64,000 nucleotides of DNA from Eupeodes corollae (lineage: Eukaryota; Arthropoda; Insecta; Diptera; Syrphidae): assembly GCF_945859685.1 (NCBI RefSeq), contig NC_079149.1:105240863-105304862 (forward strand), written 5' to 3'. A program made the position numbers and the translations under genes. How positions within the stretch are numbered: the first letter of the stretch is position 1; each line of letters starts with the position of its first letter. Below, piece by piece: positions 11,501 through 23,470 of the stretch. The notes below the pieces were generated by a model that saw only the letters and a list, made by a program, of their open reading frames with translations, was not told the origin of the DNA and did not search any database.

Positions 11501-13621
11501 TTGGCTAAGCCTTTTTTGTAAAATAAGCTTACAGCTACTTTATTTTTAATATAACCGATTTTAAATATAACTGTTGTTAAGCAATTACGATATTTAAATA
11601 AAATAAATATAAAGTATTTATGAGTGAGTCTTGTCCCTGTATCCCCATTCCCGATGCTATTTATGTTTCTGTGAATTGCTACATTTTAACATTACAAGAT
11701 TTTTTTTTAAATGCAGAACATTATTTTGTAAAATTGAACGAAAACATTAAATTTCATACACAAATACGAAGATAAAGCAAAATAGTACATTGGGGCGAAT
11801 ACTTACTTTTTTTGATTTACTTAACAAAAGTACGTATTCGCCACAGTGAACCCTTTTGCTGTGTTGATTTGTTGTTTGTTATGTTAACGAAGCAAGCAGT
11901 TGTTAAAGATGCCAGGTCCATATAATTTATAAATTTGATAGCTACTTTTAAGCAAATTCTTTCATAACACATCATGACATACTTTTCGATAACAAAACAA
12001 TTAAGCAGAAAGAAGTTTAAAAATTCCAAAAATGGGTTTTATAATAAATGGTCAAAATTAGTTAAATTCAAAAACAGACTAAAAACCATTAGTATATGTA
12101 TGGTTCAAAAAATTAACCGAAAATTAGAAATTGAACTTTTTCGACTGGAGTTTGCTGCAGAAAACCACAAAGTTTTGTTCTTATTAGAGACTGTCAGACA
12201 CTCTTATTCAAAGACGACAACGTTTTATAGAAAATGCAAATGTAAGTGTCATGACGTTATAGCCTTAAATGTTAAATTTCTCATGATTGACAAATTTAAC
12301 AAGAAATTTCACTTTAAATTATGTTAGTGACATTCTACATCATCTTAAATGTTCATAAACTGTATTAAAACTTTAATCTTAAAAGGTCATTTAAGTTGTG
12401 TGCAAGCTTTGTGCACTTTGAGGCATTAACGAAGAGCTATTGGTTCCTTTATTTTGACTGCTAAATCCCACAAGTTTCTATATGCAAACAAATTAATTAC
12501 ACCTCAAAATCAATATATCCTGCTGCTGTCTTACTTCGACACCTCTACAACTATATAAATATTGTTAACAAAGACCATCATTTCAGATGTACGTTTCTAA
12601 CATCATCAACCACACAATTCCAATTTCTTCCTATTTAGATTATACCACACATCTATATTATTTGTTGAGTTGTATATTTATCATCATAAAGGTTCTCACT
12701 CTTGCGTTCTTCATCATTCCATATATGTATGTATAGAGCACATATCCCTTTTTGTCGAAATGATTCCCTACTTATCTATTATAAGACCTTCAGGATCACA
12801 CTGCTATTTATCGAAGCATTTAATTTTCCCTTTCATTATCAAAAGAGATTTACTTTATTCTGGGATTCCAAGCCAACACTACGAGTATAGTTTTGTGGAT
12901 TTATTTCTTCCTTGTACTTTTATACATTAACTTAACTCCCTTTTTGGAACAAGGATATTAAATGGGTATACATTTATGTGAGTCTTACTCCCCAACAATA
13001 AGAATTCAGTATAAATCGCAGCTCTTATACTCGGTATCCTCTTCATTTAAACGGTGATTTAATGACTAAGAAGAGACTGTGTCTGTTTCGTTTAATCGTT
13101 CCTTGGTCGTTCAAACGGGACGACCGGGCGGCGCGAGACATGGCGTATATCGTGCTAATTGTTCAATTGAAAAAAAGCATTCAGATGGTCGTAAATCTTT
13201 AAGGGAAACGCATGCGAGTGAGGAAAATATGTTCTTCCATAGCCAGAGTCAGCGTGTGCTGGAATGTAGTAACCGAAGGCGGAAAATTCTTCTTTCAAAG
13301 TCCTCAAGGGAAATTTATAGTTTCACTATACGGCGATACACTACACATGTAGGTTTTCACGAGACATGTGAGTGGCAAGTTTTGCATTCATAAAATAGCA
13401 ACCAGAGATTGATATCGATGTTCAAAGGGAAGTTTTTAAAAAAATGAAATTCCATCTCGAAACATTTTATGTTTTCGTCTCTGTCTTGAGAGCATTTTAT
13501 TTTTTCCCTAAGGCATACGGAATTTTAAAAACTAGCTTTCAGTTTTCAAAATCGACTATATGGAATTAATCTTTAATTCTCACCAGCAAATAATGAATTT
13601 AAAAAAAACTTAAAACATTTT
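11501..13621. other. AT-rich sequence with one G+C-richer block, no gene recognised
   Basis: Mostly low-complexity DNA. A 117-codon plus-strand frame at 11974-12327 is Lys/Phe/Asn-rich and resembles nothing I know; it is probably a chance frame. Near 13060-13395 the composition changes to a more balanced sequence (see separate entry). Confidence 0.5.
13060..13395 (+). other. G+C-richer block of unknown role, possibly a 5' exon
   Basis: Base composition differs visibly from the flanks, with words such as CGGGACGACCGGGCGGCGCG near 13117. A 104-codon open frame starts at 13079 but encodes no recognisable domain. A donor-like GTGAGT occurs at about 13369. This could be a non-coding first exon or regulatory DNA of a host gene, or an unrecognised repeat. 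No similarity supports a protein. Confidence 0.25.
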
Positions 13622-13671
13622 TAACTTCCCATAGAATGTTATTAGAATCTCTCTGATTTATCGAATTCAAA
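13622..13671 (+). repeat. Family A 5'-end fragment
   Basis: About 50 bp that aligns, with differences, to the start of family A (ACTTCCCATAG, then ATGTTATTAGAATC, then GATTTATCGAATTCAAAA). It directly abuts the hairpin end of the minus-oriented copy beginning at 13672. Confidence 0.6.
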
Positions 13672-14826
13672 AAGAGGCTGGGATGCGACCCACACTGATA
13701 ACTTCCCATCCCGTTTTTTGTAGATTTTAATTTTTATGAAAAAAATTTTTTGTAAATGGATTTTTACAAAAACAAAATTACTGAGTATCGAAAACAATAT
13801 TTTATGAGAAATAAAATAAGTTTGAAGCCAATATTCGAAATTTTTAAAAAGATATTTGAATCGAAAATCAATTTTTTTTTTCAAAATTTTACTGAATGTT
13901 AACAACAATATTTTTTGAAAGATAAAAGGAGTTTAAAACCAATATCTACAATTTTTGAAAAGATATTTGAGACGAAAATCAATTTTTACTAACTTTTATT
14001 ATTTTTTTTAGGTTTTTATTTTTTGTAAAAAAATTGTCAATTCGATTTTTTTCAATATTTTTCAGAATGTTGAAAACAATATTTTATATAATATAAAATA
14101 AGTTTGAAGAATAAATTTCAAGTTTTTTAAAAGATATTTGAATCGATATTCAATTTTTACCAACTTTAAATAATGTTTTTTTTTAGATTTTTATTTCTTA
14201 CAAAAAAAACTGTCAATTCGATTTTTCTCAAAATTTTATCAGATGTCAAAAAAATTATTTTTCGTTGCACAAAATTCTTTTGGAGATGAAATCATATTTA
14301 GTTGTAAAATTTTGGAGGTGACAAATTATTTTTCTTCAGTTTTTTTAATTTAAAAAAAAAAACCGTTAAATGGATTTTTTTCTAAAAACATATATGTATA
14401 TCACGTTACATTGTGTTATATTAAATTTAATTCAAGTATCTAGCGTTTTTGGTTCGTAAGATATTTAAGGTTAACCAAAATGTTCACCTTTTTTTCAAAC
14501 TGCTATGATAAAAAAACCACCTACGAAATTTTCTTGAGAGCCTTTTCTGAATCTTTCTGCCTTATTATCTGTATAACAAAATTTATTTGAAGTCGATATC
14601 TCTTCTGGTTCTTGAGCTATAGACGGCGAAAAAAACGCCGCGAACGCACGGCGAAAAAAACGCACGGTCGTACGGGCGTACGAACGTACTAACGTACGAA
14701 CGTTCGTACACTCGCAGGCACAGACATCTTTCTAAAAATCTTTTATTTCGACTCTAGAGACCTTAAAACGACGAAATGTCAAAGTTTTCAGTTTGACAAA
14801 TCGGAACAATTACAATAACTTCCTAT
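13672..14826 (-). repeat. Family A repeat, copy 3
   Basis: Inverted copy running from the hairpin end (GAGGCTGGGATGCGACCCAC, partner CATCCCG) to the palindromic end near 14820. It carries the tandem units (ACCAACTTT and TGTCAATTCGATTTTTC cores) and the conserved region. A CGTACGAACG-rich microsatellite lies at about 14660-14712. No coding content. Confidence 0.9.
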
Positions 14827-14885
14827 GGCAAGTTAAAACTGTTGATATTCCTCGACGTTTCAAGGTCTCTAGTTTTTAATTTACG
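14827..14885 (+). repeat. Family A 5'-end fragment adjoining the LOA remnant
   Basis: A short forward fragment with the conserved words TTCCTCGACGTTTCAAGGTC and CTAG. It shares the palindromic junction with copy 3, so two family A ends meet head to head here. The LOA fragment begins just after it. Confidence 0.6.
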
Positions 14886-16300
14886 TAAGTATCCATTTTG
14901 AGAATGAATTATTTCTATGCTCAGTAGTAGAAAGATTCGAGCCACTCTAGGCAATACAATCGCAAGAAAACACGTGAACAGGGGAACACACCAGGGTGGT
15001 GGCCTTTCGCCTATTCTATCGCTTCTGGTCATGGATACAATTCTCGTTAAATTAGAGAGATATGGAGTGAAGGCGGTAGCCTATGCGCCCTTTACGCTAC
15101 CTCGACTCAACGGTCAAATCCTATCATTGTCTTCCAGTGCAAAATATTTGGGAGTTATACTGGACCCTAAACTAAACTAAACTTTCGGCAAAAAGTTGGG
15201 ACTTCAGTCGAAGAAGATTTTATGGCCCTACTCGTACACAGCCGTAGTACGGCCAATCTTAACATATGGTTCGATTGTGTGATGGCCTGCTCTTAGCAAA
15301 GCCTATAATATTGATAAGCTAAAGAAGGTTCAGAGAACAGCTTGCGAGAGCACCACAGGGGCCATGCGTACTTGCCCAACGGACGCCTAAAACGTTATTA
15401 TGGATCTTCTACCAATCGACCTTTTTATTAAATACATAGTTTCCTGCAGCGCTATTAGCCTGAAGGAATCAAACAGCTGGTTGTCAAAACCTTATGGTCA
15501 CAGCAACACAACGAAATTGATTCCCTCAGATATTATCTCGTTAGACACTGGCTACTACAGTTCTACTTTGAGCCTTAGTAAGGGTTTTAAGGTTATTTTC
15601 CCATCCAGAGAAGATTGGGAGGATGACATCGTGTCGATAGGTTCTGGGATCTTTTCTGAGTCCCTAAATCTAGTCAAATCCTTTAGGCTTCCTGAATTTG
15701 CTAGCGTTTTAAAGGCTGAACTGCTGGCAATAAGGGAGGCATGTAAGATACTTAAACAAAGCCCAAACCAAAACCTAAATGAGGTTATATTTGCAGACAG
15801 TCAGGCAGTCTTAATATTACCCTCGGTGTCACCCTGATCTGGGTTCCGGGCAATAGTGGTATCGTGGGAAATGAACGGGCTGACGAGCTAGCCAGGCAAG
15901 GATCGGCCCTTCGTAGCTAACTTGCGGAAATGGTTAACATTCCTCTTGGTGCTTTGAGAGGTAAAATCTTTTCTATCTACCAAACTGAATCAAACCGAAG
16001 GTGGAGAAATTTACCCAACTGCATTATATTTAGGCCCACCTATAATAAGACTCGTACAAACGATGCAGGCCAAGGCAAGACATAGCCAGGATTGTTGCGG
16101 TTTGTACCGGACATTGGCCTATAGGAGTTTATGCAGAGAAGTTGGGTATCTTTACAACACCTTTTGCCGTAGCTGTAGTGAACAAAGAGAAAGTGAAACC
16201 ATAATCCATTTCCTCTGCAAATGTCCTACTTTGGCAAACACTAGAATGAAATACTTTGAAAAAGCATTCTTTCACGAACTTGATAAGCTATCTGAATTTA
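14886..16300 (+). pseudogene. LOA/I-like retrotransposon RT-RNase H remnant, catalytic box deleted
   Basis: Plus-strand remnant. First is an RT segment, RGTHQGGGLSPILSLLVMD (about 14978-15033), related to RGTPQGGVLSPLLWNLVV of the element at 24.3 kb. The frame then reads VAYA and jumps into PFTLPRL, so the YADD box and following residues are deleted. Next come KYLGVILDPKLN (about 15144-15179) and RPILTYGSIV (about 15253), then LLPIDLFIKYIVSC and an RNase H part. The RNase H part has FASVLKAELLAIREA (catalytic Glu) and IFADSQAVL (catalytic Asp), but the usual TDGSK start is missing. A Cys-rich distal segment (CRSCSEQRESETIIHFLCKC, about 16153-16212) ends the coding trace. It belongs to the same subfamily as 47690-48962. 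It is dead and lies between family A pieces in opposite orientations. Confidence 0.85.
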
Positions 16301-17237
16301 AAAAGAAAAAAGAAAGAAAATCAATTTTTACCAATTTTTGCGAAATTTTCTTTTAAGTTTTTATTTTTTTTTGTAAAAAACTGTGCACTCGATTGTTCTC
16401 AAAATTTCACTGAATGTTTAAAACAATATTTTTTATAAGTTAAAATTAGTTATAAGCCATACATTTTTTGAAAAAGATATGTGAGTACAACTTTATTAAT
16501 TTTTTAGTTTTTTTGTTTAGGTTTTTATTTTTTTTAAAAAACTGTTCATTTGATTTTTGTCAAAATTTGTGTTAATATAAAAAACAATATTTCTTGTAAG
16601 CTAAAACTAGCTGGAAGCCATAATCTCAAATTTTTTGAAAAGATATTTGAGTCGAAAATCAATTTTTACCAATTTTTTTTAATTTTCTTTTAAGTTTTTA
16701 CTTTTTGTAAAAAAACTGTAAATTCGATTTTTTTCAAAATCTTACCGGTTGTTCAAAACATTGTTTTTCCTTCCACAAAATTGTTTTGAAAATAAAATAA
16801 TTTTTTATCCGTGAAATTTTCGAGGTGACACATTTTTTTTCAGTTTTTTTGATTTATAAAAAAAAAGTTAAAAAGTTTGGTATATAAAATTTAATTCAAG
16901 TCTCTATCGTTTTTGGTTCGTAAGATATTTAGGGTTAACCAAAATGTTCAGGTTTTTTTTTTAAACCGCTATGTTTAAAAAACCGGCCACGAAATTTTTC
17001 TTGAGAGCCCTTTCTGCATCTTGCTGCTCTTTTATGTGTATAACAAAATTTATTTGAAGCCGATAACTCTTCTGGTTCCTGAGCTAGGGACAACGAAAAA
17101 AACGCCGTGAACGTACGTGCACGCGTACGCACAGAAATCTTTCCAAAAAATCTATTTCAATTCTAGGGCCCTTAAAACGTCGAGAAATGTCAACATTTTC
17201 AATTTGAAAAATCGGACCCATTACAATAACTTCCAAT
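16301..17237 (-). repeat. Family A repeat, copy 4 (hairpin end missing)
   Basis: Inverted copy that begins inside the tandem units (ATCAATTTTTACCAATTTTT) and ends at the palindromic side (CATTACAATAACTTCCAATG, about 17219-17237). It is more diverged than copy 3. The LOA remnant abuts its truncated side. Confidence 0.85.
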
Positions 17238-20200
17238 GTGGAAATAAGAAACTCTAGCCTTCGTTATTATTTTCACTGAATCAAAATGAAGCTTCAATTT
17301 CAACCATATTTTAAAATTAACTTAACCCTAGTAAAATTTTCTAATTTAGGTTAAATAAAGATTGAAAGCATTTGAAGAGCGAAAAGCCACTGCTGGCAAA
17401 AATAAAGCCAGTAACTTAAACACGACTGTGTTTACAGAATTTGGGAAACCTGAAAAAAGTTAGCAGTCAAATAGTAGTCTTAGAAATTTTGGACAGAAAG
17501 TTTTTTAAGGTTAAAATCGTTTTGTTGATTTTTTAAAATTCGAACTTGAGGCAAGTCTTTTTTTCACGTCCAGAGAATTAATAATAACAAGGCTACCAAG
17601 TTCATAGCTTAATAAGCTTTCCTAACTATTTATGATATGAAACTATTGAGCTTTTAGAAATTTTTTGCAAAAGCTTACTGTGGTTAGCTTTTAAATCACA
17701 GGATTTTGAATTGAATGAAAGCATTTGTCAAGCTTTTGTGATTCCTTAAAAATTTAACTTATTCTACAACCCATTTATTTTGCTCTAAATTTTGTTAAAA
17801 GAGATGGAGCTGGGAGAAGTTTTTTGTAATATATATTTTTAAATTTTTTAGTCACTTATTTCGTGGACTTCTGGAAGTAAGAAACAGCTTTAAATTTGTT
17901 TATTAGAAATGCAGAGCCATTTAGATCTATATCAACTTACATCTCTATGTAGAAAATGCACGCTCTTAAAAAACCTAGCCCTGACTAACGTTACGCACTT
18001 TTTAACAACAAGTGGTTAGGAAAACTAGAACTAGCTTCAAGTTAGACAAAAAACGAACAGTAAAATCATTGATTTCATCTCTTGCAAAAAATTGAACAGG
18101 ATATAGATTTTTATTTATCTAAAGATGGGTTATGTACTCCAAAACTATTTGGTGTAGTTGTTTTAGAGGGAATGAAAAGTTATGCTCCAACCAAAGGCGA
18201 AAGACTTGATCTCCGGTATCTACAGTAATTTATTTGAGATGTCATCATTTTGCTTTTGTTCTGGAAGATAAAGTTTAGAAAAGAAAAAAAGAACACATTA
18301 TTTTAAAGAAATTGTCTGTACATTTTTGTATTTTATCAAACAATTAGATATCAATTTTGTCTCAAAGAATGAACGTCATTGTCGTGATAAGCGCAGTTGA
18401 TTGACTACAACAAGTTACTTTGTTCGTTGCAATCAAAATAATGGTGAGAAAAATTTTGCAATCATTATTTATCTACAGACGTGCATTCCCTTCAAAGTGT
18501 TCATTTACTTTGTCAAATGAATTTATCAACTTTTGTTGCGGTAATGGTTAACAAGGAAGTTGTAATTTGTAAGTTTAAGAACGCGTTTCGGGGTATATAT
18601 TTTTATTAATATTAACAAAGTAAGTCAACGTGTTTCTTCTCCATCAGAAACCAATTTGTCGTCATGTTAAGAATATAATTCTACTGTGAGCTTTTTCCTT
18701 AACATTAACTAATATTAAACTTTTATTAAAATCTAATAACTAAACAACAAAATCAATTATTACTCTTTTCTTCAAATTTCTTAATAATGCAAAATGAAAA
18801 ATATCACATTTTAGAATCTAAAGAACTTGTCAATTAAATTAATAGAGGTACTAAAATTTTCAAGCGAATTTTCTTACTCTTATCACATACCAACAACAAT
18901 TTGAATCTAAACATAGAAAGGAAATGCTATTCATCGAATTTCTAAAGATTTCCACATAAATGCCTTTTGGTATACCATATGCATCAGGTTTACCTTCCTA
19001 TATACGACTGTACGTATTGTTAAGCCTAAAGTTCAATAAAACCGAAATAATTGCCCTTTCTGGGTTTCCTGCTAAACTCATACCTCAAAAATTGATTAAT
19101 TTGCACTTATGGAAATTGAATATCTTTACCGATTCAGTTTTGATAATAAAATGAAATTCTATTCAACATGGATTTTATAAAAACGTAAAAGAACGTAGAA
19201 AGGGTGCTTAATTTATGTTAGGTAGGTATATAACTAATTTAAATATTTGTGTGCAGAAAACTGAAAACTCTTATCAGGAAAATAGTAACCTTAACAAAAT
19301 CATTTTTATCTGCAATACCATTATAAACAGCAGCCAACATATTGAATACACTCCAACTCCTGCGATTCCCCCATATTATTGCCTCATCGAACAGATGCGG
19401 TTAAGCCAAGGCATGAAATTTGAATCTTCAATGACGCACGCATTGTGTGAGAGTGTAACTCACATCAGCACAGTCACAGCCTTTATCATCCTCATCATCC
19501 CAGAAGAAGTCCTCGAATTGACTACAGCACTCTTCCGCGTACTTAAAGCAACAACCACACCACACCTTACCACAATTCAATTCAGAACTCGCTCAGCTCT
19601 TTCAATCCATTCGAACCACTTTCTCAGGATCCACCGCACCTGCAACACCAGCACCCACCTGTGTAAAGAATAACTCTTCCCGCGTGTTGTCCTTGATCGT
19701 CATTCTCATCGCCATTCCTTTTCATCATCGTCATACAAATACAATTGTATACAGCATCACGCGTTTATTTAAATCGAAAATTGGCTTTCTCCCATCACCT
19801 CCCACATTATGTATACATATATTGTTGTGTTGTTTTGTATCTGAACTACTTATGGAGGCGAGTATACGAGACGAGTATGATTGAATACCTGAATGTGAAT
19901 TCGAATTGAGAATGAATGAATGAAATGAAAAAAACATTCGATATAAATTCGATAAATTTGACGATTCATGGTGAATGCGCGTTAAGGAAGTCTCAATCCT
20001 ACCAACTCATATAGCTTTATTCTGCTGTGCGGATATGGCATTCAACACGCAATATTGGATTCTCAAGAAAACAATGGTAATGATTTTTTTTCTTTTTTGA
20101 ATCCAGGCAGAAGATAATGTTATTCCACCAGGAACAGGAACAAGCCCCATTCCTTTTGAATCTTCTCAACTTCCCGCATTGATATAGTATAAGAGATGAA

Positions 20201-20870
20201 AGGATGGATTAAAAGCAACTCATATATTTAATACAAATCCATGAACCTATATTTACTGGAGTTATGTGCATGTACTGACATTTAAATAATATACAATTTG
20301 AAAGGTTTATTATTGGTTTCTTAAGAAATTTTTTGTATTTATTTTATGTATGGATTTTATTCCCATGTAACCTTACATATGTACATGTTCAAGGTTCAGC
20401 TCTGGAGTTACTTGCCTTTGTAAAATTACACAATAGACCGACATTTCTATTGATACCATAATAATAATTGGGAGTTACAGAAACACTACTAGTCTATTTC
20501 TACATTTCCTTAAACAAAGCGATAGTTCAGTTTGAACATTAATTTTTTCACTTACAATTTGGATGAGAATCACGGAGAACGAAGTTTCCTTCTACTATGT
20601 GTATTTCTGTAATCATTGCTTTCTAACTTTAAATTTGAATAAAACAAATAGTGTATGAGATAAAATCGAAATTTTGAATTCGTTTGAAAGAGTAAATTAT
20701 TCTTTGCAAGAATTGTATCAAATATTTTGAATTTAAAAGCTAATGCTATGCTTTTAGCCAAGTTGAAAAAAATAAGTGAGGATATTTATTTTTGTGTTTT
20801 TGAATTTAATAGAATTCTGTTATCTATACTTGTAAATATATCTCAAAATTTTACTTTATGTTTTGCAATC
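17238..20870. other. AT-rich sequence with one compositionally distinct block
   Basis: No repeat or coding family recognised from 17238 to about 19350 or from 19750 to 20870. Between about 19380 and 19740 the sequence is markedly richer in C and has open frames on both strands (see the minus-strand entry at 19428-19592). This is the best candidate in the first third of the window for host-derived functional sequence. Confidence 0.5.
19428..19592 (-). other. Cysteine- and acid-rich open frame, possible exon
   Basis: On the minus strand, 54 codons open between two stops encode nine cysteines with clustered acidic residues. Visible segments are NCGKVWCGCCFKYAEECC and EDFFWDDEDDKGCDC. A GTGAGT donor-like site follows GCDCAD directly, at 19463-19458. 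A pyrimidine-rich acceptor-like sequence (TTATTCTTTACACAG) lies upstream near 19660, but two in-frame stops separate it from this frame, so a simple exon model fails. The plus strand has a 152-codon open frame over the same DNA (19215-19673), which looks less protein-like. I do not recognise a family. It could be a decayed Cys-rich secreted-protein exon or chance. Confidence 0.25.
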
Positions 20871-20879
20871 ATGCTTGTT

Positions 20880-21430
20880 AAGTATATTTATATAGTCTCT
20901 TGCAAGGTTAGAGTATTTTTCCTGATAAGGAGCGTCTTTGAGTTTTGAATAAAGGACATATTATTCCAATGAAGTCCAGACAATCTTTCTTTGATTTTAA
21001 TTTACATAGCGCACAGATTAAGTTAAAATTACCATTATAAGGACTTCCATTTAAATTAAGAGCTTCCTTATTGCTAAAGAGATAACTCTTTGAATCTTGG
21101 AAATTGTTTGCGGTACAAAAATGATAGTTGAGTTGACTGTAGATTTGTCTACTCAGTTAATCTTGAGCTTCTTCTATTAGTGGACGCCTCATTGTGTCCT
21201 CATTTTTCTTAGAAATGCTAAAATTATCGTTCAATTTTATGCCACCCTTATTGCCAATAGATTACCATCTTGAAAACCACCAGCCCATGTTTTTCAACTC
21301 ATATGAAATAAGTTGTTCTTCGACAGTCTTGTGTTCTGATGGTTGCTTAAGACCTCAGCTTTAGACTTCACTGTACTTGTCAAAAATGTTGGAACTCCTG
21401 TTTCTAAATAAATGGCATATTAAGGTGTAA
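20880..21430 (-). pseudogene. Non-LTR retrotransposon C-terminal remnant (family X, copy 1a)
   Basis: Minus-strand pieces match the distal part of the element at 32.2-34.0 kb. They are YAIYLETGVPTFL (about 21380-21420), then NLNGSPYNGNFNLICALC (about 21003-21056), then SKKDCLDFIGIICPLF (about 20955-21000). The last carries the Cys/His/Cys-Pro motif that closes this family's protein. Stops are frequent. A SINE lies immediately upstream in element orientation (21436-21672), probably inserted into it. Confidence 0.75.
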
Positions 21431-21435
21431 ATGCA

Positions 21436-21672
21436 TGTTGTTCTTGGGTTCAATCCCTGCCTGTGCCACCTAAAGCTTTATTCACGGGTACTGCCTCTTG
21501 CTAGGAATTGACAAATTCTGCAAGAGTAATTCTTGTCATAAAAAAGTGTTTTCTCAAATTAGCCATTCTGATTTGGCATATAAACTGTAGGTCCCCTCCA
21601 TCCCTGCAATTAATCGCACACAGGAATAATTGAGAGTTGTAAGTCACTATGCCCTGGTTCTCTACGAACTGA
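21436..21672 (+). mobile_element. tRNA-derived SINE, copy 1 (5' truncated)
   Basis: Contains the RNA polymerase III B-box-like GGGTTCAATCCC (21446-21457) and then the SINE body seen in three other copies: CACGGGTACTGCCTCTTGC, AATTCTTGTCAT, CTGTAGGTCCCC and GAGAGTTGTAAGTCACTATG. An ATTTATTTATTT-rich tail follows. The A box end is missing. It lies between retroelement pieces 1a and 1b. Confidence 0.85.
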
Positions 21673-21922
21673 TTTATTTATTTAAATTTAATTTATTTAT
21701 TAATGTAAATTTGTTTTTTAGGAAAAAATATTTTTCCATTTTAAATTTGTCAAGCTATGGAAGCTTTTGGATTTGTCTGAATTGAAAATCATTCAATTCT
21801 TGTTCTTTGATCTCTTTTGTCACCTCCATTTCCGTATCATTGTATTACGAGTTTCTTTCATTATAAACGCTTTGTGTACGGGCAGTTATCACTATTTTGA
21901 GTTCTGCTTTGCCGATTGATCA

Positions 21923-23340
21923 TCAATTATAAAATTTAGGCTGATTCTGGAAGTATGATGAGGTCATCGCAGATGTATCCATATTTATACAATCTAGCAG
22001 TTCATTCACTTTGGAAATGAGTTCATAGAGCATGTCTTTTGGTTGACTTCCGTTGGATATCCTTAAATAATTTAAAACCATCCCACAGTAACTCGCAAGC
22101 TCCTCAAGTTTAATAAAGCATAAATTTCTTCTTTGAATAGCATTCATGGCAACAATTTTGGGAAGTCTTTCGTCTGGCATCTCAAGAACTTTCAGGATGT
22201 AATCTACGAGGAGCTTCAAAGTTTTAACAAATAATGGTGAAAGACCTGTTTCGATTTTCATCATATAATTGGTTGTTGTACTTACTTGGTAGTCCAAAAA
22301 TTCTTTTAATATAGTATCTCAGGAGTTTTTCTAAGGTTTTATGTTGACGGTGTCCCCGAGATTTATTTGAAAAACATCTTTTCCATGCAGCACAAATTGC
22401 ACTTTTTGCTTTTATAAGTTTATCCTTTACATGTAACTCCATCTTGAGATTACTAGTTATCGTCATACCAAGGTGTTTGTAGTTTTTTACAACTTCAATT
22501 GGTTCTCCATTGAAATGCCATTGCTCGTTTCTACATAATCTACTACCTCCTTTTTTAAAAATAATCACATTTGACTTCCCAAGGTTAACCGTTAAATTTC
22601 AAGTTTGACAGCACATATAAAGGCGGCTTATCAACAGCTGTAATGATTCGGGCGAGAACGCAAACAATACCAAGTCGTCTGCAAAAAGAAGTGCTTTAAA
22701 TAAACTTTGATAAACAACGAAAACAGGTAAGGACTTAAGGAACAGCCTTGTCTTACTCCTGTATTTGTTGCAACCACTCCGAAGTCTCAGTTCCACACCT
22801 GCTCGGTTTTCTTCATACATGTTTTTGAATACCCTTCCGAAATTATTACTCATACGATGTTATCAAAGGCTGTCTTGATAACATTCTAGGAATGTGCCAG
22901 CAATGTTCTGCAGCACAAAAATGTTGTCTATGGTTGAGTAACCATTACGAAAACCAGCTTGATTTTCATGAATAAGTTTTTGACTCTCAATCCAATGTGC
23001 CATTCTATTATTCAAGAGTTTTGTAAATATTAAGAAGGGATATTCCTTGATAATTAGCTGGCTCGGCTATATTTCCTTTTTTATGTATGGGAAATATTAG
23101 TGCTTCTTTAAACTGTGGTGGTATAACTCCCGTATCCAGTATATTATTAAAAACAATTGTCAATTTTTCCTTTAGTTCATTTGTAGCGTATTTAAAAAGT
23201 TCAATGGGAATCTCATTTGGACCTGTTGACTTCAGCTCTTTAAGATTTTTCAGAACTTGGTTTACTTCATCGTAAGAAAAAGGTGAATCGAGTATTTCAT
23301 TATAATAAAAGCATGCATTAATAATAGCATAATGAATGGG
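21923..23340 (-). pseudogene. Non-LTR retrotransposon RT remnant (family X, copy 1b)
   Basis: Minus strand. In element order: NEILDSPFSYDEVNQVL and TGPNEIPIELFKYA (RT start, about 23200-23310), FKEALIFPIHKKG and NYQGISLLN (about 23030-23120), then ENQAGFRNGYSTIDNIFV (about 22910-22965). After that come KNMYEENRAG (about 22797-22826) and ALLFADDLVLF (catalytic box at 22672-22686, both Asp present). A fingers/thumb segment, NYKHLGMTITSNLKMELH (about 22430-22485), precedes the C-terminal MPDERLPKIVA segment (about 22142-22180). The residues between the FKTAFDNIV-like motif and KNMYEENR are deleted, and several stops and frameshifts are present. The clade is unresolved. The copy at 32.2 kb keeps GVKQGC and YADD. 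Confidence 0.85.
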
Positions 23341-23470
23341 TAATGCGATTGTTATTGGGTTTAACAAAGCTTGAACGAACTTTGTTGATATATCAAGTTG
23401 TGCCAACTTATACAAAAGGGTATTCCTAATGACCAAGTCAAAAGCAGCTTTGAACTTGCGAAGACCTTTT
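23341..23470 (-). pseudogene. Displaced RT segment of family X
   Basis: Minus strand: FKAAFDLVIRNTLLYKLAQL then DISTKFVQALL. In this family (see 32.2-34.0 kb) this segment normally follows the SLLN and AGFR motifs. Here it lies upstream of the RT start, and it runs in one frame with it. So it is either a separate truncated copy or a rearranged piece, next to copy 1b, from which most of this segment is deleted. Confidence 0.75.

Noticed and set aside
11974..12327. 117-codon plus-strand frame
   Set aside because: Lys/Phe/Asn-rich composition expected by chance in AT-rich DNA; no motif.
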